Shown: positions 1 through 7,331 of the stretch, piece after piece
Numbering within the stretch: the first letter of the stretch is position 1
Layout of the letters: the number at the start of each line of letters is the position of its first letter
NCBI GenBank assembly: GCA_963845485.1
Contig: CAWJSI010000001.1
Coordinates: forward strand, 62,001-126,000
Direction: 5' to 3'
From: Bog-756 sp963845485
GTDB taxonomy: Bacteria > Actinomycetota > Acidimicrobiia > Acidimicrobiales > RAAP-2
Length of the DNA stretch: 64,000 nt
Program-made: the position numbers and the translations under genes
Notes under the pieces: generated by a model
What the model saw: the letters and a program-made list of their open reading frames with translations, nothing else
Told to the model about the DNA's origin: nothing
Databases searched by the model: none

Positions 1-2
1 CC

Positions 3-422
3 GGTGTGGGAGGCGGGTTGGGCTGGATCGCCGGACAGCCGGGCTTCAGACGGAGCAAGTTCGTGTTCGGTGACAGCTTCGTCGACCGCTCGCTCCTCGA
101 CGGTGAGTTCGACGAATTCTTCCTCCAGCCCCTCCACTTGTCACACGCACGGCGTGTCGCCGCCGTCAAGGTCCTTCGCAGCTTCGATACTCGACACATC
201 ACTCAGCTCACTGGGCTGCACAAACGCATAGACGTTCCCGTACAACTCGTCTGGGGCGACCGAGATCCGTTCTTCCCACTGGAGTGGGCCGAGGAGATGA
301 TCGGAACGTTTCCGGATGCCCAGCTCGCCGTCATCCGGAATGCCAGCCTGTTCAGCCATGAGGAGCGCCCTGCCGATGTCGCACAGGCCGCGCTTCCAGT
401 CCTTCTGGGATCGGGTGGATAG
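3..422 (+). CDS. Alpha/beta hydrolase, C-terminal fragment (cut by window edge)
   Basis: The frame is open from the left edge, so the true start lies outside the window and only about 139 residues are visible. The segment LVWGDRDPFFPLEWA is the typical acid-residue region of alpha/beta-fold hydrolases (GDRDPF with the catalytic or structural Asp). The following NASLFSHEERP occupies the place of the catalytic His loop, usually written GHFxxxE. It therefore looks like the last third of a haloalkane-dehalogenase or epoxide-hydrolase-like enzyme. The substrate cannot be inferred. It stops at TAG and is followed by about 290 bp without a convincing gene. Confidence 0.7.
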   Translation, partial: GVGGGLGWIAGQPGFRRSKFVFGDSFVDRSLLDGEFDEFFLQPLHLSHARRVAAVKVLRSFDTRHITQLTGLHKRIDVPVQLVWGDRDPFFPLEWAEEMIGTFPDAQLAVIRNASLFSHEERPADVAQAALPVLLGSGG

Positions 423-710
423 CTTCGAATACCGCGTCAGCAGGAAGATGAGTGGTTTCGGAGCGCAGCGAGGTCCTGCGACCAGCCGCCAGACTGTATG
501 CGGCGGATGGAAGTCTGTGTTCGTGGTGCGCCACGTTCATGATGGCGATCACGGCCACCGTCGCCGGGATCGACGAGGCCATTGCTTTTGCCACCAAGAC
601 CGGACCCTGGAGCTGCGGGAGCCACAGGGCTTGTTTGTGAACGCCAATCGGATCCCGCGATCGGCGACGAAATTGCTGTGGCCCCCACGCTTCCGAGGAG
701 GGCCCGGGAG
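423..710. other. Intergenic stretch, no gene recognised
   Basis: Open frames exist on both strands but are rich in Arg, Ser and Pro with no conserved motif, and they run into neighbouring genes in the wrong frame. It may hold the terminator of the upstream hydrolase and the tail of the operon read from the right. I see no clear hairpin. Confidence 0.4.
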
Positions 711-1256
711 CTATGCGCTCTCGGATATGACAGCTGGCCCCGGATCGATTTCCGTTCGATCGTTGCGCACGACTTCAACAAGCAGGATCCAGCCGTTGTA
801 GACGGAGCCGGCGAAGGCCATCAGCACGCCGGCACCGAGCCAGAAGAGGCCGCCACCTTTCCCGATGATCATCGAAAGACCGGCGAGCATGAGCGGGAGG
901 ACGACGCACTGGGTGACGGCGATCCGCGAGAGGAACCACCAGTAGGGGTGATCGGGGCTGTCCGGACCCTGACGCAGTTGCAGGGTCAGGGTGACGATCC
1001 AGATGGGCGTGGCCACGGCTAGGAGGACGACTCCCAATCCGATCCGGCTAATGGGCATGAGGCCGAGCGCCGAGCCGATCACCGCCAGGAGAAGCACGGC
1101 CAATGTCTCCCCCGCTCGAGCGGCCAACTTCGGTCGGGCGGCCAATCTGTCCAAGTTGATCGACAGCGCGACGAAGATCAGCCCCGCCAGGCCCGCCCCG
1201 GCTCCGACGACTGCCGTGAGGAACCCCGCCCAGCTCTGCAGTTCGTAGGCCCTCAC
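711..1256 (-). CDS. Small integral membrane protein, unknown function
   Basis: Protein of 181 residues with four or five hydrophobic segments (about residues 10-30, 50-70, 75-95, 115-135 and 140-160). The N-terminal helix contains AVVGAGAGLAGLIFVALS, a glycine-rich first transmembrane segment seen in a family of uncharacterised actinobacterial membrane proteins. The GTG start overlaps the TGA stop of the upstream MarR gene (GTGA, positions 1253-1256), so the two are translationally coupled and probably one transcript. The pairing suggests MarR controls this protein together with the divergent pirin. Function unknown. Confidence 0.75.
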   Translation of the reverse strand: MRAYELQSWAGFLTAVVGAGAGLAGLIFVALSINLDRLAARPKLAARAGETLAVLLLAVIGSALGLMPISRIGLGVVLLAVATPIWIVTLTLQLRQGPDSPDHPYWWFLSRIAVTQCVVLPLMLAGLSMIIGKGGGLFWLGAGVLMAFAGSVYNGWILLVEVVRNDRTEIDPGPAVISESA

Positions 1257-1729
1257 CCGCTGTCCTCGTCCGAATGTTCGGCGTCGAGGTGATCCGTGAT
1301 CGCCCGTGCCGCCGCCGTCAGGCCGTCGAGCTGTTTCGGTGTGAGCACGTCGGCGAAGCAGTGGCGGACATCAGCGACGTGGAGCTTCGCCGCCTTGGCG
1401 ATGGATTCGAGCCCGGCGTCGGTCAACACCGCCACGCAGCCTCGGGCATCGGTGGGGCACGGCTCACGCGTCAGCAGCCCCCGCTTCTCCATCCGGTCGA
1501 GTTGGTGGGAGAGTCTGCTGCGCTGCCACTGCAGCGCACGGCCGAGGTCACGCGACCTCATCTGGCGACCGGGTGCCTCGGAGAGCGTGACCAGGACCTC
1601 GTACTCGGCTTCCGACATTCCCGACTGGGCCGCCAGGCGTCGTGACAGGTGTCCGAGCAGCTGGATTCTCATGGTGTGGAAGGCCCGCCACGCCGTCTCC
1701 TGGCGCTCGTCCAACCAGATGTCGTCCAT
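1253..1729 (-). CDS. MarR-family transcriptional regulator
   Basis: A winged-helix regulator of 158 residues. SEAEYEVLVTLSEAP, LGRALQWQRSRLSHQLDRME and RGLLTREPCPTDARG match, in order, helix 2, the recognition helix and the beta wing of MarR proteins, and LTDAG lies in the wing-helix junction. The chosen ATG is preceded by GGAAGGA with 8 nt spacing. An in-frame ATG at 1756 adds nine residues and lies 7 nt after a TATTTT -10 with a TTGTCA -35, so a leaderless start there is also possible. The regulator faces a pirin gene across palindromic operators and is coupled to the downstream membrane protein. Ligand unknown; MarR proteins often sense phenolics, antibiotics or oxidants. Confidence 0.88.
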   Translation of the reverse strand: MDDIWLDERQETAWRAFHTMRIQLLGHLSRRLAAQSGMSEAEYEVLVTLSEAPGRQMRSRDLGRALQWQRSRLSHQLDRMEKRGLLTREPCPTDARGCVAVLTDAGLESIAKAAKLHVADVRHCFADVLTPKQLDGLTAAARAITDHLDAEHSDEDSG

Positions 1730-1745
1730 GCCCCCATCCTTCCCA

Positions 1746-1793
1746 TTTGTTGACATAGCAACAAAAATACACCATGTTGGGGATATGACAACA
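1746..1793. promoter_or_regulatory. Divergent promoter with two MarR-type operators
   Basis: Site 1 is a perfect inverted repeat, TTTGTTG (1746-1752) and CAACAAA (1759-1765) around 6 nt. Site 2 is TGTTG (1775-1779) and CAACA (1789-1793) around 9 nt and covers the pirin start codon. For the pirin, TTGACA (1750-1755) and CATGTT (1773-1778) are 17 bp apart and predict +1 at the ATG. For marR, TTGTCA and TATTTT on the minus strand predict +1 near 1756. Binding of MarR would block both promoters. Confidence 0.6.
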
Positions 1794-2543
1794 AAAACTC
1801 CGTCGACGACCCTTCTCCATCGGGCCGACCAGTTCCAGGTCAACGCCATGGGCGGTGTACTCCAGGCCAACAAGCCAGTGGTCGGCGGCCAGAGCGCCGA
1901 CGGCAGGCCCTCGTCCGGACTCTTCTACTGGTCCCACAGCCACTTCACCGATGACTTCGAGTTCGGCCTCCACGGGCACGAAGGCTTCGAGATCATGACG
2001 TTCGTCCTGGACGGCGAGAACTCCCACTTCGACACCTCGGGCACCACGCGGGTGCCCCTCCGCAGCGGCGACGTCCAGATCATCCGGGCCGGGAGCGGGA
2101 TCTCGCACAACGAACGCGTGGCCAAGGGGACACGTGCATTCCAGATCTGGTTCGATCCCGGCTACGCCGAGGCCCTCGGTCGGACGCCGGACTACCGCGA
2201 CCATCCGGCATCCACGTTCACCTCGCAGTCACTCGGTGCCTTCGAAGTCACCGACTACGTCGGTGGCCGGGGCCCGATCCAGTCGCTGGTCGAGGGACTG
2301 TCCATCCGTCGGATGACCAGCACGGTCCCGACCACCGAGACCGTCGCTCTCGGCGACGCCCGGTACTCCGTGCTTTACGTCATCGGAGGAACCGCCACGG
2401 TCGACGGCATCCCGATGGTCACCGACGATGCCCTCCTCGTGCAGGGCTCCGAGGAGGTCAAGGTCGCACTGTCGGTCGGCGCCGATCTCTTCGTCGTGTC
2501 GCTCGCACTGCACCCGAGCTACACCCCCGTGCGCGGACGATAA
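1785..2543 (+). CDS. Pirin-family bicupin protein
   Basis: A 252-residue double-cupin protein. HSHFTDDFEFGLHGHEGFE carries the His-rich metal site of pirins and is followed by TFVLDGENSHFDTSG and the conserved GDVQIIRAGSGISHNE. Pirins bind one Fe or related metal in the N-terminal cupin; some act as quercetinases, others as redox-sensing cofactors. The second cupin (about residues 150-245) lacks obvious metal ligands, as usual. The ATG is at the predicted transcription start with no SD. Divergent transcription from marR and a shared operator suggest induction by an electrophile or phenolic compound sensed by MarR. A second, only distantly similar pirin lies at 31423. Confidence 0.9.
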   Translation: MTTKTPSTTLLHRADQFQVNAMGGVLQANKPVVGGQSADGRPSSGLFYWSHSHFTDDFEFGLHGHEGFEIMTFVLDGENSHFDTSGTTRVPLRSGDVQIIRAGSGISHNERVAKGTRAFQIWFDPGYAEALGRTPDYRDHPASTFTSQSLGAFEVTDYVGGRGPIQSLVEGLSIRRMTSTVPTTETVALGDARYSVLYVIGGTATVDGIPMVTDDALLVQGSEEVKVALSVGADLFVVSLALHPSYTPVRGR

Positions 2544-2653
2544 GGGCAGTTCACGGCTCGAGCGATCTTCTCGACGGAAAGGACATACGCGCGTGTTCAC
2601 TTACAACAGCCCGTTTCTGGGCTCCGCGGCTTGAGATCGAACCGGGTAAACAG

Positions 2654-2673
2654 CGCAAACTCGCGACTTTGCG
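2654..2673 (+). terminator. Weak hairpin downstream of the pirin gene
   Basis: CGCAAA (2654-2659) and TTTGCG (2668-2673) form a 6-bp stem with an 8-nt loop, followed by TTTGG. It could end the pirin transcript 110 bp after the stop. The rest of 2544-2783 shows no gene. Confidence 0.25.
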
Positions 2674-2783
2674 TTTGGACCAGCGTAAGTTGACGTTTCC
2701 CTGTTCAGGGGATTGAGTGCGGCAGTGCGACAAGGCAGAGTCCTGTCGTGACCCCCTTCTTGATGACTGGAACGGCGGGCCGA

Positions 2784-2789
2784 TAGTCT
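2784..2789 (+). promoter_or_regulatory. TAGTCT -10 box of the AbiEi-like gene
   Basis: TANNNT hexamer ending 6 nt before the GTG at 2796; predicted +1 coincides with the start codon, so the mRNA would be leaderless. Confidence 0.45.
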
Positions 2790-2795
2790 GTATTC

Positions 2796-3743
2796 GTGGT
2801 GCCACGAACAGCGAACATCCAAGACCTGACCAAGGCCCTCGAAGAAGCCGGCGTGTCGGGTGTCCGGGTGGCTGGCGACGGTATCGAAATCGTCGGCGTG
2901 CCCTTTGCCGTCAACGAGCTGAAGGCGGTCCGGGAGAGCGACGCTCGCCTCCTTGCTAGCCAGCAGGAGAAAGGCGGGGACGTAGCGACGATCATCGTGG
3001 CGGATCGGATTTCAAGGGCGGCTAGAGAAGAGTTGAGCCGGGTGGGGCTGGCATGGTTCGACCGGCGGGGACACATTTGGGTCAGAGCCCCCGGGCTCTT
3101 CGTCAATGCTGAAGTACCCCGAGGATCTGTGGTGCCTCTCCGGAGGGTCGTGAGCGTATTTAGCGGCACTGGTCTTGACGTCGCTCTGGCCCTCCTTGCA
3201 AATCCTGGTGATCCGCAAGGTGTGCAGGTCGTCGCTAGGGAGATCGACCGCTCCCCTGGCCGGGTATCAGAGATCCTGGCCGAGCTTCGATCTCAGGGAC
3301 TCGTCGGTTCCGACAATCGGCCGTTCGTGCCCGAGCTGTTCTGGGCCGTCGCCGAGGAGTGGAAGCCCCGATGGCATGCGATGCCTGAAGCTCCGCCGAC
3401 CGACCCACCCGAGCGGTTCCGTCTGAGCGGGACCCTCGGTGCCGTCTCCCTCGGCGTGCCCATCGCGGCCGGACCCGGTGGAGGGTGGCCCAGGCTCTAT
3501 GTCGCCGACGACACTGACCTGGCCACAGTGATCGGTGCCTACGGCGCCCCGTCCGGGTGGACGGGATCGGAGATAGCGGTGAGTCCGTCGCGGTATGGGT
3601 TCACCCTGCCATCGGCGACGAGCAGGGATGGCTTCCTCGTGGCCAACGACCTGATCGTCGCGCTCGACCTCGCCCAGGACCGGGCCCGAGGTCGCGAGGT
3701 GCTCGAGGCCTGGCGTCCGAAGGAGGCCGTCCGTGTCTGGTGA
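2796..3743 (+). CDS. AbiEi-like antitoxin / transcriptional regulator
   Basis: A 315-residue protein preceding a nucleotidyltransferase toxin. Residues about 140-175 (ALALLANPG, then VAREIDRSPGRVSEILAELR and SQGLV) form a winged helix-turn-helix. The C-terminal part, ending in the region from about residue 215, resembles the AbiEi antitoxin C-terminal domain with a conserved Tyr/Trp-rich core. The known role of this family is to repress the operon through the wHTH and to neutralise AbiEii (a type IV system). The GTG start has no SD but follows a TAGTCT box by 6 nt. The reading frame overlaps the toxin gene by 11 nt. Assignment rests on architecture and neighbour; sequence match to the best-known AbiEi proteins is loose. 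Confidence 0.65.
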   Translation: MVPRTANIQDLTKALEEAGVSGVRVAGDGIEIVGVPFAVNELKAVRESDARLLASQQEKGGDVATIIVADRISRAAREELSRVGLAWFDRRGHIWVRAPGLFVNAEVPRGSVVPLRRVVSVFSGTGLDVALALLANPGDPQGVQVVAREIDRSPGRVSEILAELRSQGLVGSDNRPFVPELFWAVAEEWKPRWHAMPEAPPTDPPERFRLSGTLGAVSLGVPIAAGPGGGWPRLYVADDTDLATVIGAYGAPSGWTGSEIAVSPSRYGFTLPSATSRDGFLVANDLIVALDLAQDRARGREVLEAWRPKEAVRVW

Positions 3744-4344
3744 GCTCCACCTGGCGAACTCCGGGGTAGCGCCACTGGTGACGGCTCTGGCGGCCTTGGC
3801 CGAGGCAGCACCGATCGAAGAGTTTGCCGTGATCGGCGGGTTAGCTGTTCTGGCCCGACTCCAAGGCGCTCATCGGGTCACCTATGACCTCGACACTGTC
3901 GCCACGCAGCACGGTGACGAGATGCCTGCAGTTGAGGCCGTGATCAGCGCCGACGGCGTCGATGGGCTCCTCCTCGGAACGAAGATCGACTGCATCGCGG
4001 TTGGAGACGTAGCCGCACGTGACATCCCACCGGAACTCCTGCCCGAGGAGGAGGCAGACCGCATCTTCGTTCTGGCCCATCGGTGGGCCCTCGATACGGC
4101 GGAGGACTTCGTCGTCGTCGCCGAAGAAGCTGGGGAGGTGGTGGCCGAGGCTCGCTGTCGAATCGCCACGCCGGCGAGCCTGGTGGCCATGAAGCTCCAA
4201 TCCGCTCCGAAACGCCGTGCGGCGCGAGCGGAGAAGGCTGGAGGGGACTACCTCGACCTGTTCCGCTTGACCTCCCACCCGGATATGACCCGATCAATCG
4301 CTGAGGCCCTGCGGCAAGCTCCCCACGATCTAGGAGTGTGGTGA
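3733..4344 (+). CDS. AbiEii-like nucleotidyltransferase toxin
   Basis: A 203-residue protein with the minimal nucleotidyltransferase signature: GG at residues 35-36, then HRVTYDLD (R48, T50, D52, D54), where the DxD carries the metal ligands. A C-terminal motif with K154, KRR at 160-162, K168, D172 and D175 (GGDYLDL) matches the second conserved block of the AbiEii/AbiGii toxin family. Members transfer a nucleotide to a target such as tRNA and arrest growth, sometimes to stop phage. A GTG start overlapping the antitoxin frame by 11 nt implies coupled translation. No mobile element or phage gene borders the pair. Confidence 0.75.
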   Translation: MSGELHLANSGVAPLVTALAALAEAAPIEEFAVIGGLAVLARLQGAHRVTYDLDTVATQHGDEMPAVEAVISADGVDGLLLGTKIDCIAVGDVAARDIPPELLPEEEADRIFVLAHRWALDTAEDFVVVAEEAGEVVAEARCRIATPASLVAMKLQSAPKRRAARAEKAGGDYLDLFRLTSHPDMTRSIAEALRQAPHDLGVW

Positions 4345-4383
4345 CAACAAGAGATCGATCGCTGCATGATCACTGAGGCAGAC

Positions 4384-4478
4384 CGGACAGTAGGAATTGT
4401 TGTCCGATCCGGCGTGGGGGAGTCGAACACTCCGAGCGGTGACCAAATGCGGCGGACGGGGCAGTCCCTTCGAGACTG
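4384..4478. terminator. Two hairpins between convergent genes
   Basis: CGGACA (4384-4389) pairs with TGTCCG (4401-4406) over an 11-nt loop. CAGTC (4462-4466) pairs with GACTG (4474-4478) over a 7-nt loop. They lie in the 308-bp gap between the convergent toxin and tetR genes, where I see no other gene. Neither has a U tract. Confidence 0.35.
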
Positions 4479-4652
4479 GCTACGGGGGCAGAGCTGAGCT
4501 AGTTGCCTGGATGGGCAGGGTCGCCCACAGCTGGGCAGTCAAGGGTGTCAAACATCGTGATCCGGGCTTCTGGTGAAAGACCAGATCCCGGCTCGCAATG
4601 GAGATGGCATCCAGTTCCGTACGTTCCAGAAATGTCCACTCGAGTCTCTCGA

Positions 4653-5216
4653 TTACCCGGAAGTGACCGAACGCAGCTCGTCGAGCGACTCGTCCATCAG
4701 CCGCCGAAACGCCATGGCATCGTCCTGGTGGACCCAGTTCCCGAATGCCACATGGAAGACCGTCACGCCGGCCTGGGCGGCGAGGATCGCTGCGCTCGCT
4801 GACACGCCCCGCTCCACCAGCGCTGCTCCGATGGACCCGGCCAGGTTCTGGAGCTTGATCAGCTCGCGCTCTTTGAGCTCGGGGTTGGCCTCGATGATTC
4901 CGGCGCGGATGCCGGCGAACTTGTGACGCTCGATGAACATCTCGGCCACCGGATCGAGCCCGGCGGTTACGGCGGCGAGTGGGGTCGCCTCCGGTGGCGC
5001 GGCGGCCACCGCTTCGAGCCAGATGCGACTGAGCTCCTGTGAGCCGCTGAACAGCACTTCGCGCTTGTCGGAGAAGTAGCGGAAAAATGTGCGCTGGGTG
5101 AGTCCGGCGCCCGCGGCGATTTCGGCCACGGTCGTCGCCTGGTAGCCCTGTTCCGCGAACAGGGTGATCGCGGCCACCGTCAGACGACCGGCTGCGTCGG
5201 GCTTCCACCGTGACAT
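4653..5216 (-). CDS. TetR/AcrR-family regulator
   Basis: 187 residues. The N-terminal domain has the canonical TetR helix-turn-helix: AAITLFAEQGYQATTVAEIA, AGLTQRTFFRYFSDKREVLF. FRYF with the following K caps the recognition helix. The C-terminal domain (from about residue 60) is a helical ligand-binding region with no recognisable ligand signature. The start at MSRWKPDAAGR is chosen because it begins just before the HTH and a TACGCT box lies 8 nt upstream; longer frames reach into the operator. It is divergent from an epimerase-like reductase across two near-identical palindromes and should repress both genes. Confidence 0.88.
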   Translation of the reverse strand: MSRWKPDAAGRLTVAAITLFAEQGYQATTVAEIAAGAGLTQRTFFRYFSDKREVLFSGSQELSRIWLEAVAAAPPEATPLAAVTAGLDPVAEMFIERHKFAGIRAGIIEANPELKERELIKLQNLAGSIGAALVERGVSASAAILAAQAGVTVFHVAFGNWVHQDDAMAFRRLMDESLDELRSVTSG

Positions 5217-5224
5217 CGCAGACG

Positions 5225-5285
5225 AGCGTAGTTGATGACAGCAAGTGTCATCACCCTGGTATAGTGATGACAGCAAGTGACATCC
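5225..5285. promoter_or_regulatory. Two TetR operators 32 bp apart
   Basis: Site 1 is TGATGACA (5233-5240), GCAAG, TGTCATCA (5246-5253), a perfect 8-bp inverted repeat. Site 2 is TGATGACA (5265-5272), GCAAG, TGACATCC (5278-5285), sharing the first 15 bases with site 1. Their starts are 32 bp apart, about three helical turns. A TATAGT -10 for the reductase lies at 5260-5265 between them, and a minus-strand TACGCT (5225-5230) serves tetR. Confidence 0.65.
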
Positions 5286-5305
5286 CCCCTCGATCGGAGC
5301 TTCTC

Positions 5306-6211
5306 ATGCGTGTTTTCGTAACCGGGGCCTCAGGCCACATCGCCTCGGCCGTCATTCCCGAACTCATCAGCCATGGCCATCAGGTCGTCGGCTTGGCCCG
5401 CTCTGACGCCTCGGCCGAGGCTGTGTCCGCGCTCGGCGCTAGCGTCCGCCGTGGTGACCTCGACGATCTGGAAGCCCTAAAGGTCGCCGCCCTCGAGGCC
5501 GACGGTGTGATCCACCTCGCCTTCAAGCATGAGGCGATGCAAGCCGGTGACTTCATGGGGGCGATCGGCTCGGACCTGGCGGCCACCGAAGCGATCGGTG
5601 AAGCACTGGTCGACACGGGCAAGCCCTACGTGACCACTGGTGGCACCCTGATGCTGGCGATGGCCGGAATCACCGGCCGTTCCGGCACGGAGGACGATCA
5701 GTCAGATGGTGGTCCCCGAGTTGATGCGGCGAACTACACGATCGCGCTGGCCCAACGGGGTGTGCGCTCGTCGGTGGTTCGGCTTGCGCCGATGGTCCAC
5801 AGCGATCTCGACCTTCACGGCTTCACCTCGTCTCTGATCGGCTTCGCTCGTGAGAGCGGTGCCGCTGCCTACATCGCCGACGGCGCCAACCGGTGGCCGG
5901 CGGCCAACACCTACGACATCGGTGCGCTCTACCGCCTGGCGATCGAGAAGGCACCAGCCGGGTCCACCTTCCATGGGGTTGGCGATCTGGGGATTCCGTT
6001 CAAGGTGATTGCCGAGACGATCGCCGGGAAGCTGGGTATCGAGGCCAAAAGCATTTCTGCGGAGGAAGCGCCCGAGTACCTCGGCTTCCTGGCCGGGTTC
6101 GCCGGACTCGACAACCCGGTTTCGAACGACAAGACCCGGGAGGTGCTGGGCTGGGAGCCCACCCACACCGGATGGGTCGAAGACGTCCAGTCGGGCCACT
6201 ACGTCGACTGA
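5306..6211 (+). CDS. NAD(P)-binding epimerase/reductase (extended SDR family)
   Basis: A 301-residue Rossmann protein. MRVFVTGASGHIASAV carries the GxxGxxG nucleotide-binding motif at residues 7-13, and VIHLAFKHE is the usual strand after the cofactor. The expected active-site YxxxK is replaced by NYTIALAQR, so the Lys is absent and the protein may be an atypical SDR of the NmrA or SDR_a5 type. The start is the ATG after GGAG (gatcggagcttctc). An open frame extends upstream through the operators but has no start signal. It is controlled by the divergent TetR. The last 13 nt overlap the 3' end of the convergent PPOX gene. Confidence 0.85.
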   Translation: MRVFVTGASGHIASAVIPELISHGHQVVGLARSDASAEAVSALGASVRRGDLDDLEALKVAALEADGVIHLAFKHEAMQAGDFMGAIGSDLAATEAIGEALVDTGKPYVTTGGTLMLAMAGITGRSGTEDDQSDGGPRVDAANYTIALAQRGVRSSVVRLAPMVHSDLDLHGFTSSLIGFARESGAAAYIADGANRWPAANTYDIGALYRLAIEKAPAGSTFHGVGDLGIPFKVIAETIAGKLGIEAKSISAEEAPEYLGFLAGFAGLDNPVSNDKTREVLGWEPTHTGWVEDVQSGHYVD

Positions 6212-6630
6212 GTCACCCAGGGGCCGATCCCTCCGATTCGCCTGATCGAGTACCGAACGATGAAGCCCGGCTCAGCGTCCTCGGGAACGGGGAGCTCGGC
6301 ATCAGGCGATACGTAGACCTTCGCGTTCATGGCCATCAGGTCCCAGATGCGTGGGCTGGGCTCCACCTCCGCCTGGGCGTGAATGACCGCATAGGGGTTG
6401 ATCCAGACCCCAGGCTCTCGCGGTGCGTCGAAGGAAAGAACGACGCGGTGGTCGCGTCGGATATTTCTCAGCTTGACGTTGTCCCGCATGTGGGTGCTCA
6501 CCAGATCGTTGCCATCGATCCCCAACCAGATGACGGTGACCTGGGGACTGCCATCCGGGTTGACTGTGCTCAGGTGCACCATCGGTCCAGACTCGATCAG
6601 GGCTCGGAGTTCCGGGGGTAGCGCAGGCAT
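6199..6630 (-). CDS. PPOX-class (pyridoxamine-oxidase-fold) F420/FMN-dependent protein
   Basis: A 143-residue split-barrel flavin or F420 protein. MVHLSTVNPDGSPQVTVIWLG is the first strand pair of the family (quoted here only as MVHLSTV and VTVIWLG), followed by VKLRNIRRDHRVVLSF and the YAVIHAQAEVE strand. Family members are about 130-150 residues and act as F420H2-dependent reductases or biliverdin/FMN-binding proteins. Start: an in-frame ATG at 6663 is possible, but MPALPPEL at 6630 lies 4 nt after the TAA of a small upstream ORF (taaggccatg), which fits coupled translation. Probably in one operon with the small ORF and the SnoaL-like gene. Confidence 0.8.
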   Translation of the reverse strand: MPALPPELRALIESGPMVHLSTVNPDGSPQVTVIWLGIDGNDLVSTHMRDNVKLRNIRRDHRVVLSFDAPREPGVWINPYAVIHAQAEVEPSPRIWDLMAMNAKVYVSPDAELPVPEDAEPGFIVRYSIRRIGGIGPWVTQST

Positions 6631-6634
6631 GGCC

Positions 6635-6751
6635 TTAGCGGGGTGACCGTTCAGGCGAATCATCGACTGCGTCGAGCTCTACGTGCGTGAGTTCGGTGCT
6701 CGTCGTGGTGCCTTCGGGGAGGTAGAGCCACTGCTTAGCTGTCTCGTTCAC
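6635..6751 (-). CDS. Candidate 38-aa protein coupled to both neighbours
   Basis: Short open frame of 38 codons: GTG start overlaps the TGA of the SnoaL-like gene (GTGA, 6748-6751), and its TAA lies 4 nt before the PPOX ATG. The product is acidic, begins MNETAKQWLYLPEG and ends DDSPERSPR. About 70% of its third codon positions are G or C, which is close to coding genes nearby. It matches no family I know. Its exact fit between two genes argues for translation, either as a real small protein or as a relay that carries ribosomes to the PPOX start, which lacks a good SD. Confidence 0.5.
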   Translation of the reverse strand: MNETAKQWLYLPEGTTTSTELTHVELDAVDDSPERSPR

Positions 6752-7221
6752 GGGTGGTTCCCGGCCTTTGCGTCCGGGGATTGTCCGGATCGCCAGATGG
6801 TGCGAGGTGTGAACCGGGAAAACCGCCATCCGTTGCCCGTATAGACGGCATCGGCATCCAAGAAGTTGGCGGCGATCAGCGGCTCGGGTGGAGTCTCACC
6901 GGGGTGCACATGGATCGCCATCAGCCGAGCGGAGAGATGGGCGTGATCGCCATCGAGTTCGATGTGATGGTTGCTGGTGAAGTGGAAGGTGCGCTCCCAG
7001 CGGGCCATCACCACGCGGTGTGCGGCGGCAACTTCTTCGATGCCCGTAAGCACGGCTAGCTCGTGATCCAGGCACACATCGTCAGTGAACAGGGAGCGGG
7101 CCCAGGCTCCATCGAAGGTACTTGGATCATCGAGCGAGGTGACGTAGCGGTCGACAAGCGCCACCAACTGCTCACGGGCGATGAGTCGGGCGAGTTCCCG
7201 ATGGTCTGTCTGTTCGCTCAT
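6748..7221 (-). CDS. SnoaL-like / NTF2-fold protein
   Basis: 157 residues. The N-terminal helix REQLVALVDRYVTSLDDPST, with a DxxF/W region SLFTDDVCLDHELAV, and the later AHLSARLMAIHV and NGWRFSRFTPRTIWRSG strands, match SnoaL_4 domains. These are cone-shaped NTF2 folds found as cyclases, isomerases, dehydratases or non-enzymatic binding proteins. GAGGAA precedes the ATG by 5 nt. It heads a three-gene unit (SnoaL, 38-aa ORF, PPOX) and is divergent from a tetR gene over repeated operator sequences. The true activity cannot be assigned. Confidence 0.8.
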   Translation of the reverse strand: MSEQTDHRELARLIAREQLVALVDRYVTSLDDPSTFDGAWARSLFTDDVCLDHELAVLTGIEEVAAAHRVVMARWERTFHFTSNHHIELDGDHAHLSARLMAIHVHPGETPPEPLIAANFLDADAVYTGNGWRFSRFTPRTIWRSGQSPDAKAGNHP

Positions 7222-7261
7222 AGAGGTTCCTCACCAGGGGTGCCGGTTACTCTTTGGAAAA

Positions 7262-7307
7262 ACGGAACGACGACCCCGCTTACCACTATACGGAACGCAC
7301 GCCCCGT
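7262..7307. promoter_or_regulatory. Direct-repeat operators of the TetR at 7332
   Basis: ACGGAACG followed by 4 nt and CCCCG occurs at 7262 and again at 7290, 28 bp apart. Copy 2 is a partial palindrome (ACGG...CCGT, 7290-7307). A TATACG hexamer lies at 7287-7292. A longer inverted pair TGGAAAA..CGG (7255-7265) and CCGTTTTCCA (7304-7313) flanks both copies. Confidence 0.5.
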
Positions 7308-7331
7308 TTTCCAGGGCAAGGAGATAGGCCG

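Noticed and set aside
4400..4480. tRNA-like sequence (GTCGAAC and short stems) between the toxin and tetR genes
   Set aside because: Arms do not assemble into a cloverleaf and there is no acceptor stem or CCA.
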